Below the pieces are notes generated by a model. It searched no databases and was not told the origin of the DNA. It was given only the letters and a program-made list of their open reading frames with translations. A DNA stretch of 64,000 nucleotides from Pseudonocardia alaniniphila (GTDB lineage Bacteria > Actinomycetota > Actinomycetes > Mycobacteriales > Pseudonocardiaceae), in the NCBI RefSeq assembly GCF_022524485.1, contig NZ_JAKXMK010000015.1:124001-188000 (forward strand), read 5' to 3'. How positions within the stretch are numbered: position 1 is the stretch's first letter; each line of letters opens with the position of its first letter. Both the position numbers and the translations under genes were made by a program. Of this stretch, positions 7,704-17,211 are shown piece by piece.

Positions 7704-9105
7704 TCATCTCGGATCGATCGGCGTGCGCACGCCGGCGCGAGCTTCGATCTCCTCGGCGGCTTCCAGACAGAGATCTTCGCGGTAGCGGCCGGCGATGAGC
7801 TGCACGCCGACCGGCAGACCGTTGGCCACGCCCGTGGGGACGGTGATCGACGGCAGGCCGAGCACCGGCACTGCGAGCTCCGTCGACTGCGCGCGCATCA
7901 CGTCCTGGAAACTCGGCACATCGACCAGGCGGCCGAGGCGGAACGCCGGCTCGGCGCAGCTATGGGTGAGGATCAGCGGCCGCTGTTCGAAGAAGAGCTG
8001 CCACAGGCTCAGCAACCGGTCGCGCTCCACCATCGCCTCGACCATGTCCTCCGGCCCACAGCCGGAAAAGACCTCGAGGCAGAGATCCACCCAGGTGCGG
8101 GTGGCGTCGTCACCGTACTCCGCGACGCTTGCCGCGTCCCCGATCGTGTCCCCCATGGCCAGCCGCGGCCACAGGTCGATCACGGCACCGAACTCCGGCG
8201 GTGCGATTTCTTCGACGATGTAGCCGGCGTCAGTGAGCCATCCCGCGGCCTGCCGGATCGCCTCCGCCACCTCGGGCGCGACACCACCGCGCCCGGCCGG
8301 GTCGATCACCATCGCCACCCGCATCGGCTTCTTCACCGGCGGTCCCTCGAGCGGCACGTCGACCCAGCGATTGTCGTACGGACTACCCACCGACATCGCG
8401 GCCAGCGCCGCGCGCGCATCGCGCACCGTGCGCGTCAGCGACCCCGGCACGGACATCAGCGCCGTTGACACCTTCCGCCTGCCTGTCGTGGTGAAATTGA
8501 ACCGAGGGATACGGCCGTAGGTCGGCCGCAAACCGACGAGGCCACAGCAATACGCCGGGAAGCGCACGGAACCGGCGATGTCGCTACCCTGGCCGATCGC
8601 GCCGATCCCGGCGGCGGTCGCCGAGGCCGCACCGCCGCTGGAGCCACCGCAGGTGCGGTCCTTGTTCCAGGGGTTCCGCGTCAGCCCATGCAGATCGTTA
8701 TCGGTGAACCAGCCGATCGAGAAGGCCGGCACATTGGTACGACCGACGATGATCATCCCGGACGCGCGCATGTTGGCGACCAGGGGATTGTCGCGGCTCG
8801 CCATCCGGCTCTTGTACTCGACCACACCATCATCGGTCGGGCACCCCGCCTGGTCGACATTGACCTTGGTTGTCGCCGGCACGCCGAATAGCGGTCGCAC
8901 GGCATCGCCCCGCGCCAGAGCCCTGTCGGCCTCGTCGGCAGCAGCCAGCGCCTCCTCGTGCAGCGCCCAGCGTGATGGCATTGATCGTCGGGTTCACCTC
9001 GTCCAGCCGCTCCAGCGTGTCGGTGATCACCTCGCGCACTGAGGCTTGCTTCGTACGGACCAGCGCCGCGGTTTCGACACCGTCGAACTTCCACAGCTGG
9101 GCCAT
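7704..9105 (-). pseudogene. Amidase-signature-family amidase with a frameshift
   Basis: The gene reads as two frames. The ATG at 9105 starts MAQLWKFDGVETAAL and continues as an amidase N-terminus to NAITLG; the rest continues in the other frame from about 8975 to the stop at 7704. The Lys of the Ser-cisSer-Lys triad is in ATTKVNVDQAG, the cis-Ser in GGSSGGAAS and the Ser nucleophile in GSDIAGS. The two frames join if one base is gained or lost between about 8955 and 8975. Apart from that the protein is complete, so it is a recent mutation, a sequencing error, or a split gene. Confidence 0.75.
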
Positions 9106-9135
9106 TGCCCCACGCCCACTTTCTTTCACTCGCAT

Positions 9136-9734
9136 CGGAAAACTGCGTCCGGCGCACAGAATGGGCGATCCACCACCCGTGCAGGCTCAAGATTTGGAGA
9201 TGGCGGAAATTACAATGGAAGGGATTCCGCATGCGTCCACCCGACAGGGCGGACGTATCCCCGGAATGTTCCCGCGTTCATGTCGACGAAATCCCGTTGC
9301 CCCGGTTCGCCCCTCGCCATGATTCCAAAGTACTGCAGAGTAAGCGCTTCGCGATGTGCCCTGGCTCACCGTGAACCCAGCTCGCTTCTTCCCCCGCTGA
9401 CCCCGCTGGACCATCTCGGGACGGGCATTTCTTCTCCGGCTGGAGACAATTCCTCCTTGAAGGTTGCGGGAGCAGATCCGGTATGCCGATGCTCGCGACG
9501 CCGACAGCCGGGACCATCCCGTACCGCATCCGCCGGAACGCCCGTCCGAACGTCCTGCGGTCGAGGAACCCGCCGTGGGCGCGATCGACGTCTAAGGCAT
9601 GAATCGAATATTTCCGGAGGAACTGTGCGCGATCCTGCTGGGATTCTTCCGGTCCTTGACCGGACGTCCCAACAGGATCGCCCGGTGGTCCCGCGCCGCG
9701 CTCAGAATTCGAGCAACGAACAAAGGAGATTCCC
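9136..9734. other. 600-bp region without a recognised gene
   Basis: Somewhat lower in GC than the surroundings. A minus-strand open frame (9278-9865) is partly antisense to the zf-UBP gene and shows no family resemblance. I see no operator dyad or transposase motif. Confidence 0.4.
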
Positions 9735-10085
9735 GTGGAAGGTGTCGATCCCACGGTGCCGCCGAGCGGTACCGGCTGTGCTGACTGCGAAGCATCCAGC
9801 CCGAAAGGCTGGTGGTACCACTTGCGCCGTTGCGCGCTCTGCGGCCACATCGGGTGTTGCGACACGTCGCCCAGCCAGCACGCCAGCGCCCATGCCGCCT
9901 CGACCGGCCACCCGGTCGCGCGCAGCTTCGAGCCGGGTGAAGAGTGGTTCTGGGACTACAAGAGGCAAGTCAAGTACGACCACGGTCCCAAGCTGACCGC
10001 GCCGACGCACCGCCCGGTCGAGCAAACCGTCCCAGGCCCCGCTGACCGCGTGCCCGCGGACTGGGCCGACCACCTCCACCGGTGA
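9735..10085 (+). CDS. UBP-type zinc-finger domain protein
   Basis: A 116-residue protein whose first 75 residues form a ubiquitin-hydrolase-type zinc finger: CADC, then WWYHLRRCALCGHIGCCD, then HASAHAASTGHPVARSFEPGEEWFW. All zinc ligands (Cys and His) of the family appear present. The GTG start has AAGGAG upstream at 9722-9727. Stand-alone zf-UBP proteins are widespread in actinobacteria with no settled function; the bacteria lack ubiquitin, so the ligand is unknown. Monocistronic here. Confidence 0.9.
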   Translation: MEGVDPTVPPSGTGCADCEASSPKGWWYHLRRCALCGHIGCCDTSPSQHASAHAASTGHPVARSFEPGEEWFWDYKRQVKYDHGPKLTAPTHRPVEQTVPGPADRVPADWADHLHR

Positions 10086-10350
10086 CCAGTGGCGTCGCCT
10101 GACCGCCCCCGGTCAGGCGACGCGGAACCCTCGTTGAAAACCCCGCGGAGGCGCCGTCCACGCACCAGGGCGGCGAAGCTCGGCGGCTGACGCGGCGAAT
10201 TCCCCGCCGGCCGCCGACGCTCGCGGACCACGCCCGACACCTGCTTTACGAGTCGTTGTCGTCGGCGCCACCAACGCGGCCGACGGCCATGGCCGGATCC
10301 TGCAGAGCCGCGTCATTGCTGCCGTCCGGCCACGGCGACACGCTCGACGC

Positions 10351-11601
10351 GTGCTGCAGACCTTCATCGAGCTGTACCGCTACACCGAGGCGTGGACCGG
10401 GCTCACCGACGGCGAACGCGACAAGTTCACCCGGCAGATCCTCGGGTCCGCCGGCGAGCTACAGGCCATGGGCATCGAGGTCGTCGCGTACGGCGTCAAC
10501 GACCCGGACACCGACCGCCGCGCGCCCTACGACTTCTTCTGTGTCTACCGCGTGCCCGATCTCCAGACCCGCCGCGTCTTCGAGAAGGCCGTCGAGGGCT
10601 CGGGCTGGTACCGCTACTTCGACCAGGTCAACCTCTCCGGCGCCGCCCTGACCCCTTTCGGGTTGTTCGCCGCGAACGCCCGGCTGGAGGAACCCGCCGT
10701 GCAGGCGGAGGAGATCGCCCCGCAGTCGCGGTACACCAAGAGATCCGCCGTGTCGCACGGCCACAGCATGAGCTACGCCGAACACGGCGAGGGCCGGGCG
10801 ATCGTCCTCCTCCACGGCGACGTGATGTCGTCCTTCCTGTGGCGCAACGTGATGCCGCACCTCGAGGGCCGCGGGCGGCTCCTCGCCGTGGACCTCGTCG
10901 GGGCCGGCGACTCGGAGAAGCTGCCGGGCTCCGGCGAGGGCACCTACTCCTTCGCCGAACACGCCCGCCACCTCGACGGCCTGCTCGACGCGCTGGACGT
11001 CGGCGACGACGTCGTCCTCGTCGGCCACGACTGGGGCGCCAACCTCGCCTTCGACTGGGCGATGCGACACCCGGGCCGGACCGCCGGGATCGCCTTCAGC
11101 GAGGCCCTGACCCCGCCCTTCGACTGGGAGGACTGGCCGGAGTCGGTGCAGCCGCTCTTTCGGTTCCTCCGCACCCCCGAAGGCGAGCAGGCGGTGTTGC
11201 AGCACAACGCCTTCGTCGACAGCGTCCCGCGCTTCCTCACCCGGGTGCTCGCCCCGGAGGAGCACGCGGAGATCGCGCGCCCGTACGCCGAGCCCGGCGA
11301 GGGCCGCCGGCCCACGATCGACTGGCCACGCCAGGTGCCCTTCGGCGACGACGACACCCCCGTCCGGGCGCAGCTCGAGCAGCAGGCCGCATGGCTCGCG
11401 ACCAGCCCCGTCCCGAAGCTGTTCCTGCGGGCCCACCCGGGCGGCATCGCCGCCGTCGGCGGACGTCGCGCCGACGGGATCCGGTGGTACACGGCCCTGA
11501 CGGAGGCCCACGTCACCGGCTCTCACTGGGTCCCTGAGGAGGACCCCCACGGCGTCGGGCGCGCCCTCGCCCACTGGCTCGACGAGCTCCCGGCCCGGTG
11601 A
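10351..11601 (+). CDS. Haloalkane-dehalogenase-like hydrolase with an N-terminal DUF fusion
   Basis: Residues 1-110 match a small domain found as separate actinobacterial proteins (DUF6616-like, named from memory; FIELYRYTEAW, RRAPYDFFCVYRVPD). Residues ~130-410 are a haloalkane-dehalogenase-type hydrolase: nucleophile D227 in GHDWGAN, acid E251 after FS, base H392 in GSHWVPEEDP. This is the HLD-II arrangement. The residue after HG, normally Asn in HGNP and halide-stabilising, is Asp (D157), so true dehalogenation is doubtful. The start is a GTG without a clear ribosome-binding site; the open frame above it is not homologous to anything I recognise. Confidence 0.8.
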   Translation: MLQTFIELYRYTEAWTGLTDGERDKFTRQILGSAGELQAMGIEVVAYGVNDPDTDRRAPYDFFCVYRVPDLQTRRVFEKAVEGSGWYRYFDQVNLSGAALTPFGLFAANARLEEPAVQAEEIAPQSRYTKRSAVSHGHSMSYAEHGEGRAIVLLHGDVMSSFLWRNVMPHLEGRGRLLAVDLVGAGDSEKLPGSGEGTYSFAEHARHLDGLLDALDVGDDVVLVGHDWGANLAFDWAMRHPGRTAGIAFSEALTPPFDWEDWPESVQPLFRFLRTPEGEQAVLQHNAFVDSVPRFLTRVLAPEEHAEIARPYAEPGEGRRPTIDWPRQVPFGDDDTPVRAQLEQQAAWLATSPVPKLFLRAHPGGIAAVGGRRADGIRWYTALTEAHVTGSHWVPEEDPHGVGRALAHWLDELPAR

Positions 11602-11791
11602 CGCCCCGCCGTCGCTGAGCTGGGAATGAGCGCGATCCACCGGAGGGATCCTCGGTCCCGCGCAGCCCTGCGCACCGTCGCCGCCTCAACCGCGGGCCGG
11701 CTGCGCCTCGTGCTCCGCCGGCGGGGAACCGGGGTTGTCAATCTCGACGGCCTGACCTGACCGGACCTCCTGCACGCAGACGCACGAGAGG

Positions 11792-11890
11792 CCCGCGACG
11801 ATCGGCCGGGTGTCGGCCTTCGGCTGGGCGATGGGCTACTTCGGCGGAATCATCCTTCTCGGCACGACCACGCAGCGCCCGGCGACGCTC
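11792..11890 (+). pseudogene. UMF1-type MFS transporter scrap
   Basis: About 33 codons read RVSAFGWAMGYFGGIILL, the conserved amphipathic/TM signature of UMF1-family (Atg22-like) MFS proteins. Flanking codons are unrelated and no start or stop fits. Only this fragment remains. Confidence 0.4.
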
Positions 11891-11962
11891 GGCCGGTGTG
11901 CGGCGGCGGGCACTCGTCAGGGCCGCCGAGGAACGGGCCCGTGACACCCTGCCGACCACTCC

Positions 11963-12405
11963 TTTCGCATCCACCTGTGCGGGCCGGCCCTCGCCGCTCT
12001 CGACGGGGCCCGGCTGGACGAGGAGCTGTGCTTCGTCGCGGCGGTGCTCCACGACGCGAGGTTCGCGAACCGACGGCGGGGAACTGCTTCGCCGCCGCCG
12101 GCGGGACCACGGAGCGGGCCGGCGCGATCGGCGTCGCGATCGCCGCCCACATCACGACGGGTGCGGCCGAGGACCTCGCCGATCCCGGCGGGCTCGTGTC
12201 GGTGGGCGCCCTGCTCGATCTCGCCGGGCAGCGCCTCGACGAGGTCGAGCCGCGCTGAGTCGACCGGCTGCAGCGCGAGCACCCGCACGACGGCTTCGGC
12301 CAGGCGATGAGCGGCTACTGGCGCGCGGAGTCGCGGGCGGTCCCCGGCAGGCGCGCCCGATGGCTCACCCACCACGCCGCCCTCCCGCGGCTCACCCGCG
12401 CGGCA
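11963..12405 (+). pseudogene. HD-domain phosphohydrolase relic
   Basis: The pieces, in order, are a helix pair with LHDAR (HD motif) around 12041; then, after a frame change near 12055-12075, AGAIGVAIAAHI and LLDLAGQRLDEVEPR; then an in-frame TGA at 12256 followed by more C-terminal-like sequence (DGFGQAMSGYWR). The order matches cyanamide-hydratase-type HD proteins. At least one frameshift and one stop make it non-functional. The end overlaps the antisense GlxA gene. Confidence 0.5.
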
Positions 12406-13441
12406 GCGATCCCCCGACAGGCGACTGGCGAGCGCCGGCGGGGGCGGTGTCGAGGCGGAAGCGGCGGCGGTACTCCCCCGGCGTGGTGCCCATGTGGTCG
12501 CGGAAGACCCGGTGCAGCGTCTCCACGGACCGCAGGCCGCTCTCCCGCGCGATGCTCTGCGCCGTGCGGTCCGTCTGCTCGAGCAGCCGCCGCGCCAGTT
12601 CCAGCCGCAGCCTCTCGACGTAGGCAGCGGGCGTGGTCCCGGTGTCGCCGTGGAAGACCCGGGCGAAGTGCCGCGGGCTCATCGCCACCCGCTCGGCCAG
12701 CGCGGTCACTGACAGGTCCCCGGTGAGGTGCTCACCGATCCAGGCCCGGAGCCGGCGCAGGTCGTCCCGGGTGCTGGGCCGGTGCGCCAGCGGCGCGCTG
12801 AACTGACTCTGGCCGCCCGGCCGCTGCAGGTACATCACCATGATCCGGGCGACCTCGAGCGCGATCTCGTGGCCGTGGTCCTCGGCGACGAGCGCCAGCG
12901 CCAGATCCATGGACGCCGTCAGCCCCGCGCTCGTCCACATCTTCCCTGAGCGGACGAAGATCGGGTCCGTCACCACTTCGACCTGCGGGTACTGCGCGAG
13001 ATCGGCGGCGGTTGCCCAGTGCGTGGTCGCGCGGTAGCCGTCGAGGAGCCCTGCGGCGGCCGTCAGGTGCGCCCCCGCGCACATCGAGGCGACCCGCCCC
13101 GCCCCCGGCCCGACCGCGCGCACCCACTCGACGGCGGCGGCGTCGGTGCGCGGCACAGGGCGGTTGTCCTCGATCTCGACGGTGCCGGGCACGAGCAGGG
13201 TGTCGATCTCCCGCTGCCACGAGGCGAAGGTCTCCTCGGCGCACAGCCGCAGCCCGGAGAAGGTCGGGACCGGCCCCTCCCGCTCACCGACGAACCGCAC
13301 GTCGTACCCGCGGGCCGCGCTCCCGTCCCGGGCGAGGCGCTTCGTCGCAAGCGTGAACACCTCCGCCGGCCCCGTCACGTCGAGCGCGTCCACACCAGGG
13401 AACAGGACGACCGCCACCACGTGCGGCACCCGAGAATCCAT
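12392..13441 (-). CDS. GlxA family transcriptional regulator (DJ-1/PfpI + AraC)
   Basis: A 349-residue regulator. Residues ~5-170 are a DJ-1/PfpI-like amidotransferase fold (VVLFPGVDALDVTGPAEVF; nucleophile-elbow region MCAGAHLTAAAGLL has Cys). Residues ~215-320 are an AraC-type double HTH (MSPRHFARVFHGDTGTTPAAYVERLRLE). The start is taken at ATG 13441, where the homology begins. Divergent from the P450 at 13599 with 157 bases between, so it may control that gene. Family members sense small amino or aromatic compounds, but the ligand here is unknown. Confidence 0.85.
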   Translation of the reverse strand: MDSRVPHVVAVVLFPGVDALDVTGPAEVFTLATKRLARDGSAARGYDVRFVGEREGPVPTFSGLRLCAEETFASWQREIDTLLVPGTVEIEDNRPVPRTDAAAVEWVRAVGPGAGRVASMCAGAHLTAAAGLLDGYRATTHWATAADLAQYPQVEVVTDPIFVRSGKMWTSAGLTASMDLALALVAEDHGHEIALEVARIMVMYLQRPGGQSQFSAPLAHRPSTRDDLRRLRAWIGEHLTGDLSVTALAERVAMSPRHFARVFHGDTGTTPAAYVERLRLELARRLLEQTDRTAQSIARESGLRSVETLHRVFRDHMGTTPGEYRRRFRLDTAPAGARQSPVGGSLPRG

Positions 13442-13598
13442 GGCGACAGCCTGACTCGTTGCCGGCGCCCCGAACAACCGCCCCCCGCATTGTGGAGCCG
13501 TAATGCTGTGGAGGCGGGGCGTATGACAGCGCTACGGCTCCGAAATGCGCAGATTGACGGCTGTACCCGCTGCCCATGGGCTGGTAGAGATCATAATC

Positions 13599-14783
13599 AT
13601 GAGCACTCCCGAGCTGCCGGTCGCGCGGACCTGCCCGTTCACGCAACCGGAGTTGCACGCACGCTCATCCGAAGAAGAACCCACAACTCGCGTTCGTCTT
13701 CCCAACGGATCACACGCGTGGTTCGTGACCCGCTACGAGGAAGTGCGAACCGTGCTGAGCGACCCTCGCTTCTCCTCGGACCGGGAAAAACCAGGCTTTC
13801 CACGATTTTCTCTCGAAAAAGACAAGGAACCCGTGCGCACGATGCTCGGGATGGACGCGGAGGAGCATCGGGCGGCTCGCGGCGCCGTGCTCGGCGAGTT
13901 CACGCTCCGACGCGTGAACGCGCTGCGCCCGCGAATCCAGGAGATCGTCGACGGACTGATCGACGATCTGCTCACAGCCGGCCCCCCGGCTGATCTGGTG
14001 ACGTCGCTGGCCCTGCCGGCGCCGTCACTGCTGATGTGCGAACAGCTCGGCGTGCCCTATGCCGATCACGCCTTCTTCCAGGAGAACACCGCGAAGCTGT
14101 TCGGCCGGGAGGCTCCACCGGAGGAAACCGCCGCCACCTACGCGCGACTCCATCGCTACTTCGACGAGCTGGTCACTGCGAAGGAAGGCACGCCCTCCGA
14201 GGACCTGCTCGGTCGGCAGATCACCGAGAGCCGTGCGGCGGGCACCTACGACCACGCCTACCTGGTCGGGCTCGCGTTCCTGCTCCTGGCGGCCGGGCAC
14301 GAGTCGACGGCGAACATGATCTCGGTCGGGGTCCTCGGACTGCTGGAAAACCCCCGTCAACTGCGGTTGATCGCAGCCGAACCGGGGAAGACACCGATTG
14401 CGGTCGAGGAGCTGCTGCGCTTCTTCTCGATCACGGACACGGTCCCGCTCCGGGTGGCGGTTGCCGACGTCGAACTCGGCGGTGTGCTGATCAAGGCCGG
14501 TGAAGGTGTGCTGCCCTCGCTGTACGCGGCGAACTGGGACCGGTCCGTGTTCGACTCGCCGGATGTGCTCGACGTCGAGCGCGGCGCCCGACACCACGTC
14601 GCGTTCGGGTTCGGGTCGCACCAGTGCCTGGGCCAGAACCTTGCGAGGGCCGAGCTGGAGATCGTGTCCGAAACGTTGTTCCGCCGGATTCCGGGGTTGA
14701 AGCTCGCGGCGGACGTCGACGAAATCCCCGTCAAGGAAAAAGCATCGGTGTACGGGCTGCACCGCCTCCCCGTCACCTGGTAG
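13599..14783 (+). CDS. Cytochrome P450 (CYP105-like)
   Basis: A 394-residue soluble bacterial P450. The I-helix reads AGHEST (residues ~230-240), the ExxR of helix K is EELLRF, and the haem loop is FGFGSHQCLGQNLARAEL with ligand C343. The acid-alcohol pair is Glu-Ser rather than the commoner Glu/Asp-Thr. The ATG start at 13599 begins the recognisable PELPVARTCPF motif. CYP105-type enzymes usually have a ferredoxin gene immediately downstream; here only a 27-codon frame with a good ribosome site (ATG 14823) follows, so redox partners must be elsewhere. Divergent GlxA gene upstream. Confidence 0.9.
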   Translation: MSTPELPVARTCPFTQPELHARSSEEEPTTRVRLPNGSHAWFVTRYEEVRTVLSDPRFSSDREKPGFPRFSLEKDKEPVRTMLGMDAEEHRAARGAVLGEFTLRRVNALRPRIQEIVDGLIDDLLTAGPPADLVTSLALPAPSLLMCEQLGVPYADHAFFQENTAKLFGREAPPEETAATYARLHRYFDELVTAKEGTPSEDLLGRQITESRAAGTYDHAYLVGLAFLLLAAGHESTANMISVGVLGLLENPRQLRLIAAEPGKTPIAVEELLRFFSITDTVPLRVAVADVELGGVLIKAGEGVLPSLYAANWDRSVFDSPDVLDVERGARHHVAFGFGSHQCLGQNLARAELEIVSETLFRRIPGLKLAADVDEIPVKEKASVYGLHRLPVTW

Positions 14784-14822
14784 ACGACAAACGCTCCCGC
14801 CACGAGCCAGGAAAAGGGAGCC

Positions 14823-14906
14823 ATGAAGACATTATCTCGGCCCGTCGCCGGGCCCCGAATCGCCCGCAGACGTGGATGGCGACGGCGCTGTCCTTCGCGG
14901 ACGTGA
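14823..14906 (+). other. 27-codon ORF with strong ribosome site after the P450
   Basis: GGAAAAGGGAG precedes an ATG at the position where a ferredoxin usually starts, but the frame ends after 27 basic codons and lies antisense to the end of the SHOCT gene. It could be the surviving translation start of a deleted ferredoxin gene. Confidence 0.3.
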
Positions 14907-15170
14907 CTCGGCGGCGTCGCCATTGGCCTTCAGCGTGTCCAGCCCACGCCGGTACTCGGACTCGTCGATCTCACCGCGCGCGTATCGCTCCGCCAACAAC
15001 TGCTCGGGAGTCGCACGGGCGTGATGCTCGAACCGGTCGACAACCGACGTGAGCGCGTAGTAGACGAGCGCAATGACACCTGCGATCACCAGCACCCAGA
15101 ACACGATCGCGGTGATCGTCATCGCCATCCAACCCCACCCCGTCATGTTGTCACTCCACCAATACATCAT
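14832..15170 (-). CDS. SHOCT domain membrane protein
   Basis: A 112-residue protein: one transmembrane helix (about 15-40, MTITAIVFWVLVIAGVIALVYYAL) followed by a SHOCT motif (ATPEQLLAERYARGEIDESEYRRGLDTLK). The ATG at 15170 has GAGGTGA a few bases upstream. The C-terminal ~25 residues are Arg/Ser/Pro-rich and unlike the family, suggesting that the natural stop was lost by rearrangement. SHOCT proteins of this size often lie beside universal stress and hypoxia genes, as here. Function unknown. Confidence 0.75.
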   Translation of the reverse strand: MMYWWSDNMTGWGWMAMTITAIVFWVLVIAGVIALVYYALTSVVDRFEHHARATPEQLLAERYARGEIDESEYRRGLDTLKANGDAAESRPRRTAPSPSTSAGDSGPGDGPR

Positions 15171-15279
15171 CGCGATCACCTCGCCGCGCCGTACCACTCG
15201 TCCGACCGCCTCATGGTGTCCGAGGCTGCACGACCAGATCAGAGGACGAAGGCCCCGTTCGACGATGCAGAGGACCCTG

Positions 15280-15440
15280 TCATCGCGGCCAAGTGTCATC
15301 GCTGACTTGGCACCCTCGCAGCGGTTGCTGCGTTGCCGCGGCAGAGGTTCGAGCCGAAGGACCGGCACCGACGAGCTCCGCGGCGAGCATCAGCCCCGCG
15401 TGCCCGGCTGCCGAACCGTCGACACCCGCCACGATGGGGC
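15280..15440 (-). pseudogene. Universal stress protein N-terminal relic
   Basis: About 52 codons on the minus strand include PIVAGVDGSAAGHAGLMLAAEL, the first strand and helix of a USP domain, before an early TGA. No start context. Next to two intact USP genes, so likely a leftover third copy. The remaining 15171-15592 interval shows no other feature. Confidence 0.35.
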
Positions 15441-15592
15441 CACTGCGCGGCGGCGGAACTCGGGGATGCCCGGGTCCGACAAAGGTGAGGAAAGGACACT
15501 CGGCCCGCCTCGCTCGGGTCGAGCGAACCTGTCAGCCACCTCCTCCCCCGTGCACTCTCGCCTCCGAGAGAACCGGACCAGAGGAGACGCGC

Positions 15593-16528
15593 ATGGCCCC
15601 CACCGTGAACGACTCGCCCGGAGCCCGGCTCGGCGTGGTCGTCGGAGTCGACGGCACCCGCACCGCGCTGGACGCAGTCCGCTGGGCGGCGGTCGAGGCC
15701 CAGCTGCGGGGGCTCCCGCTGCAGATCCTGCACGCTGCCCCCTACACCGCTGATCACACCCGGCCGGGGCTGCGTCGGGCTCACGACATCCTCGCCCGCG
15801 CCTTCACCGTTGCCCGACGCACGCATCCCGAGCTACCCGTCGCGACGAATCGCACCGAGGACACACCGGTCTGCTCTCTGCTCGATGTGGCCGAGCGCGC
15901 CGAGCTCCTGGTGCTCGGGATGAGCGGCGGCGAGCGATTCCCGGAAGCGTTCGTCCACTCCGTCGTACTCGACGTGTGCGGGCGCGCTCCGTGCCCTGTG
16001 GTGGTGGTTCGCGGCGCGTCAACGCGCCGAACCGGGGACACCGTTGTCGGTGTCGACAGCCCGGTCGTCGACGCAGCTGCGCTGGAGGCCGCCTTCACCG
16101 ACGCGAAGCGGCACGGCGGCCGGGTCGTCGTGGTGCACGCCCTGCACGGTGCCGGCCCGTTCCGCGATCACCTCACCGGCCATGATCAGAGTGCCCATGA
16201 CGCCGCACTGGCGCGCCTGTCCGACCAGCTGGCCCCATTGACCAGTCGATACTCCGACGTCGAGGTCCAGCTCGAGGTGGTACACGAGCAGCCGGTTGCC
16301 GCGCTGTTCGGCGCGGCGGTAGCGGCCCGCCTCCTCGTTGTGGGTCCCCGTAGCCGCGGTGCCGCAGCACGGGCACTGTTCGGCTCGACGAGCCACGAGG
16401 TGCTTCGTTGTTGCCCCGTGCCCGTCATGGTGGTGAACCCGGTGGCCGCGGGGGACGCAGTGCTCGCATCCACCTCGACCGTGACCAGGCAGGAGCGCAA
16501 TCCCCACGATCGCAGTGAGCTGTGGTGA
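15593..16528 (+). CDS. Universal stress protein, two USP domains
   Basis: A 311-residue tandem USP. Domain 1 spans ~12-145 (VVVGVDGTRTALDAVRWA start, LLVLGMSGG), domain 2 ~150-295 (TVVGVDSPVVDAAALEAA, LLVVGPRSRG, then HEVLRCCPVPVMVV). The ATP-binding G-x2-G-x9-G(S/T) pattern is best kept in domain 2. ATG 15593 has GAGGAG seven bases upstream. Members bind ATP and are induced in hypoxia or stationary phase in mycobacteria; the pair with the next gene suggests the same. Confidence 0.9.
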   Translation: MAPTVNDSPGARLGVVVGVDGTRTALDAVRWAAVEAQLRGLPLQILHAAPYTADHTRPGLRRAHDILARAFTVARRTHPELPVATNRTEDTPVCSLLDVAERAELLVLGMSGGERFPEAFVHSVVLDVCGRAPCPVVVVRGASTRRTGDTVVGVDSPVVDAAALEAAFTDAKRHGGRVVVVHALHGAGPFRDHLTGHDQSAHDAALARLSDQLAPLTSRYSDVEVQLEVVHEQPVAALFGAAVAARLLVVGPRSRGAAARALFGSTSHEVLRCCPVPVMVVNPVAAGDAVLASTSTVTRQERNPHDRSELW

Positions 16529-16598
16529 TGTGGCCCCCACCGTGACGAGATGCAGCGACGAATGACGAGCCGCCTGTATGCCGAGGTGGAGGAGAAGA

Positions 16599-17114
16599 AT
16601 GGCGCAGAGAAGCGATCGGATCGTCGTCGGGTTGGACGGATCAGCGGCCAGCCGGGCAGCGTTGGCGTTCGCGCTGCACGACGCGGCGCGTCGTGGTGGC
16701 GCCGTGGACGTGGTCGCCGCTTTCGAGATTCCTGGGTATTGGGATGCCCTGTACAGGGCACTCCCGCCGGAAGACGGTCCGTCGTTGGCCGAGGCCCGCG
16801 ACGCCGTGCGCAAGGAGGTCGAGGCGGTCGTTGCAGACGTCAGGGGGAGCCTGGTCGACGAGATGCCACAGCTTCCGCCGGTCACCGTGACGGCCGTAGG
16901 CGGAAGTGCCGCTGACGCACTGCTGCAGGCCGCCCGGACTGCCGATCTCCTTGTTGTGGGAAGCCGGGGACGCGGCGGCTTCACGAGCATGCTGCTGGGT
17001 TCTGTCAGCTTGCAGTGTGTGCTCCACGCTACCTGCCCGGTCACCGTCGTACACACCCCCGCGGAGGACGTGACAGAGCAGGCCGTGGAGCAATCGGCTC
17101 CTGCGCTGGGCTGA
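16599..17114 (+). CDS. Universal stress protein, single domain
   Basis: A 171-residue USP: IVVGLDGSAASRAALAFAL at the N-terminus and VVGSRGRGGFTSMLLGSVSLQCVLHATCPVTVV at the C-terminus, a complete ATP-binding signature. The ATG at 16599 follows GGAGGAG directly. It lies 70 bases after the two-domain USP on the same strand and is probably co-transcribed. Confidence 0.9.
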   Translation: MAQRSDRIVVGLDGSAASRAALAFALHDAARRGGAVDVVAAFEIPGYWDALYRALPPEDGPSLAEARDAVRKEVEAVVADVRGSLVDEMPQLPPVTVTAVGGSAADALLQAARTADLLVVGSRGRGGFTSMLLGSVSLQCVLHATCPVTVVHTPAEDVTEQAVEQSAPALG

Positions 17115-17211
17115 AACAGACGCCGGCACATACGTCGCAGGCGGGAGGCGGCCGATTCACCGGTCGCCGGTGAGCCGTCGGCGCCTCGGACCTGAGCGCG
17201 AGTGCCTGGGT

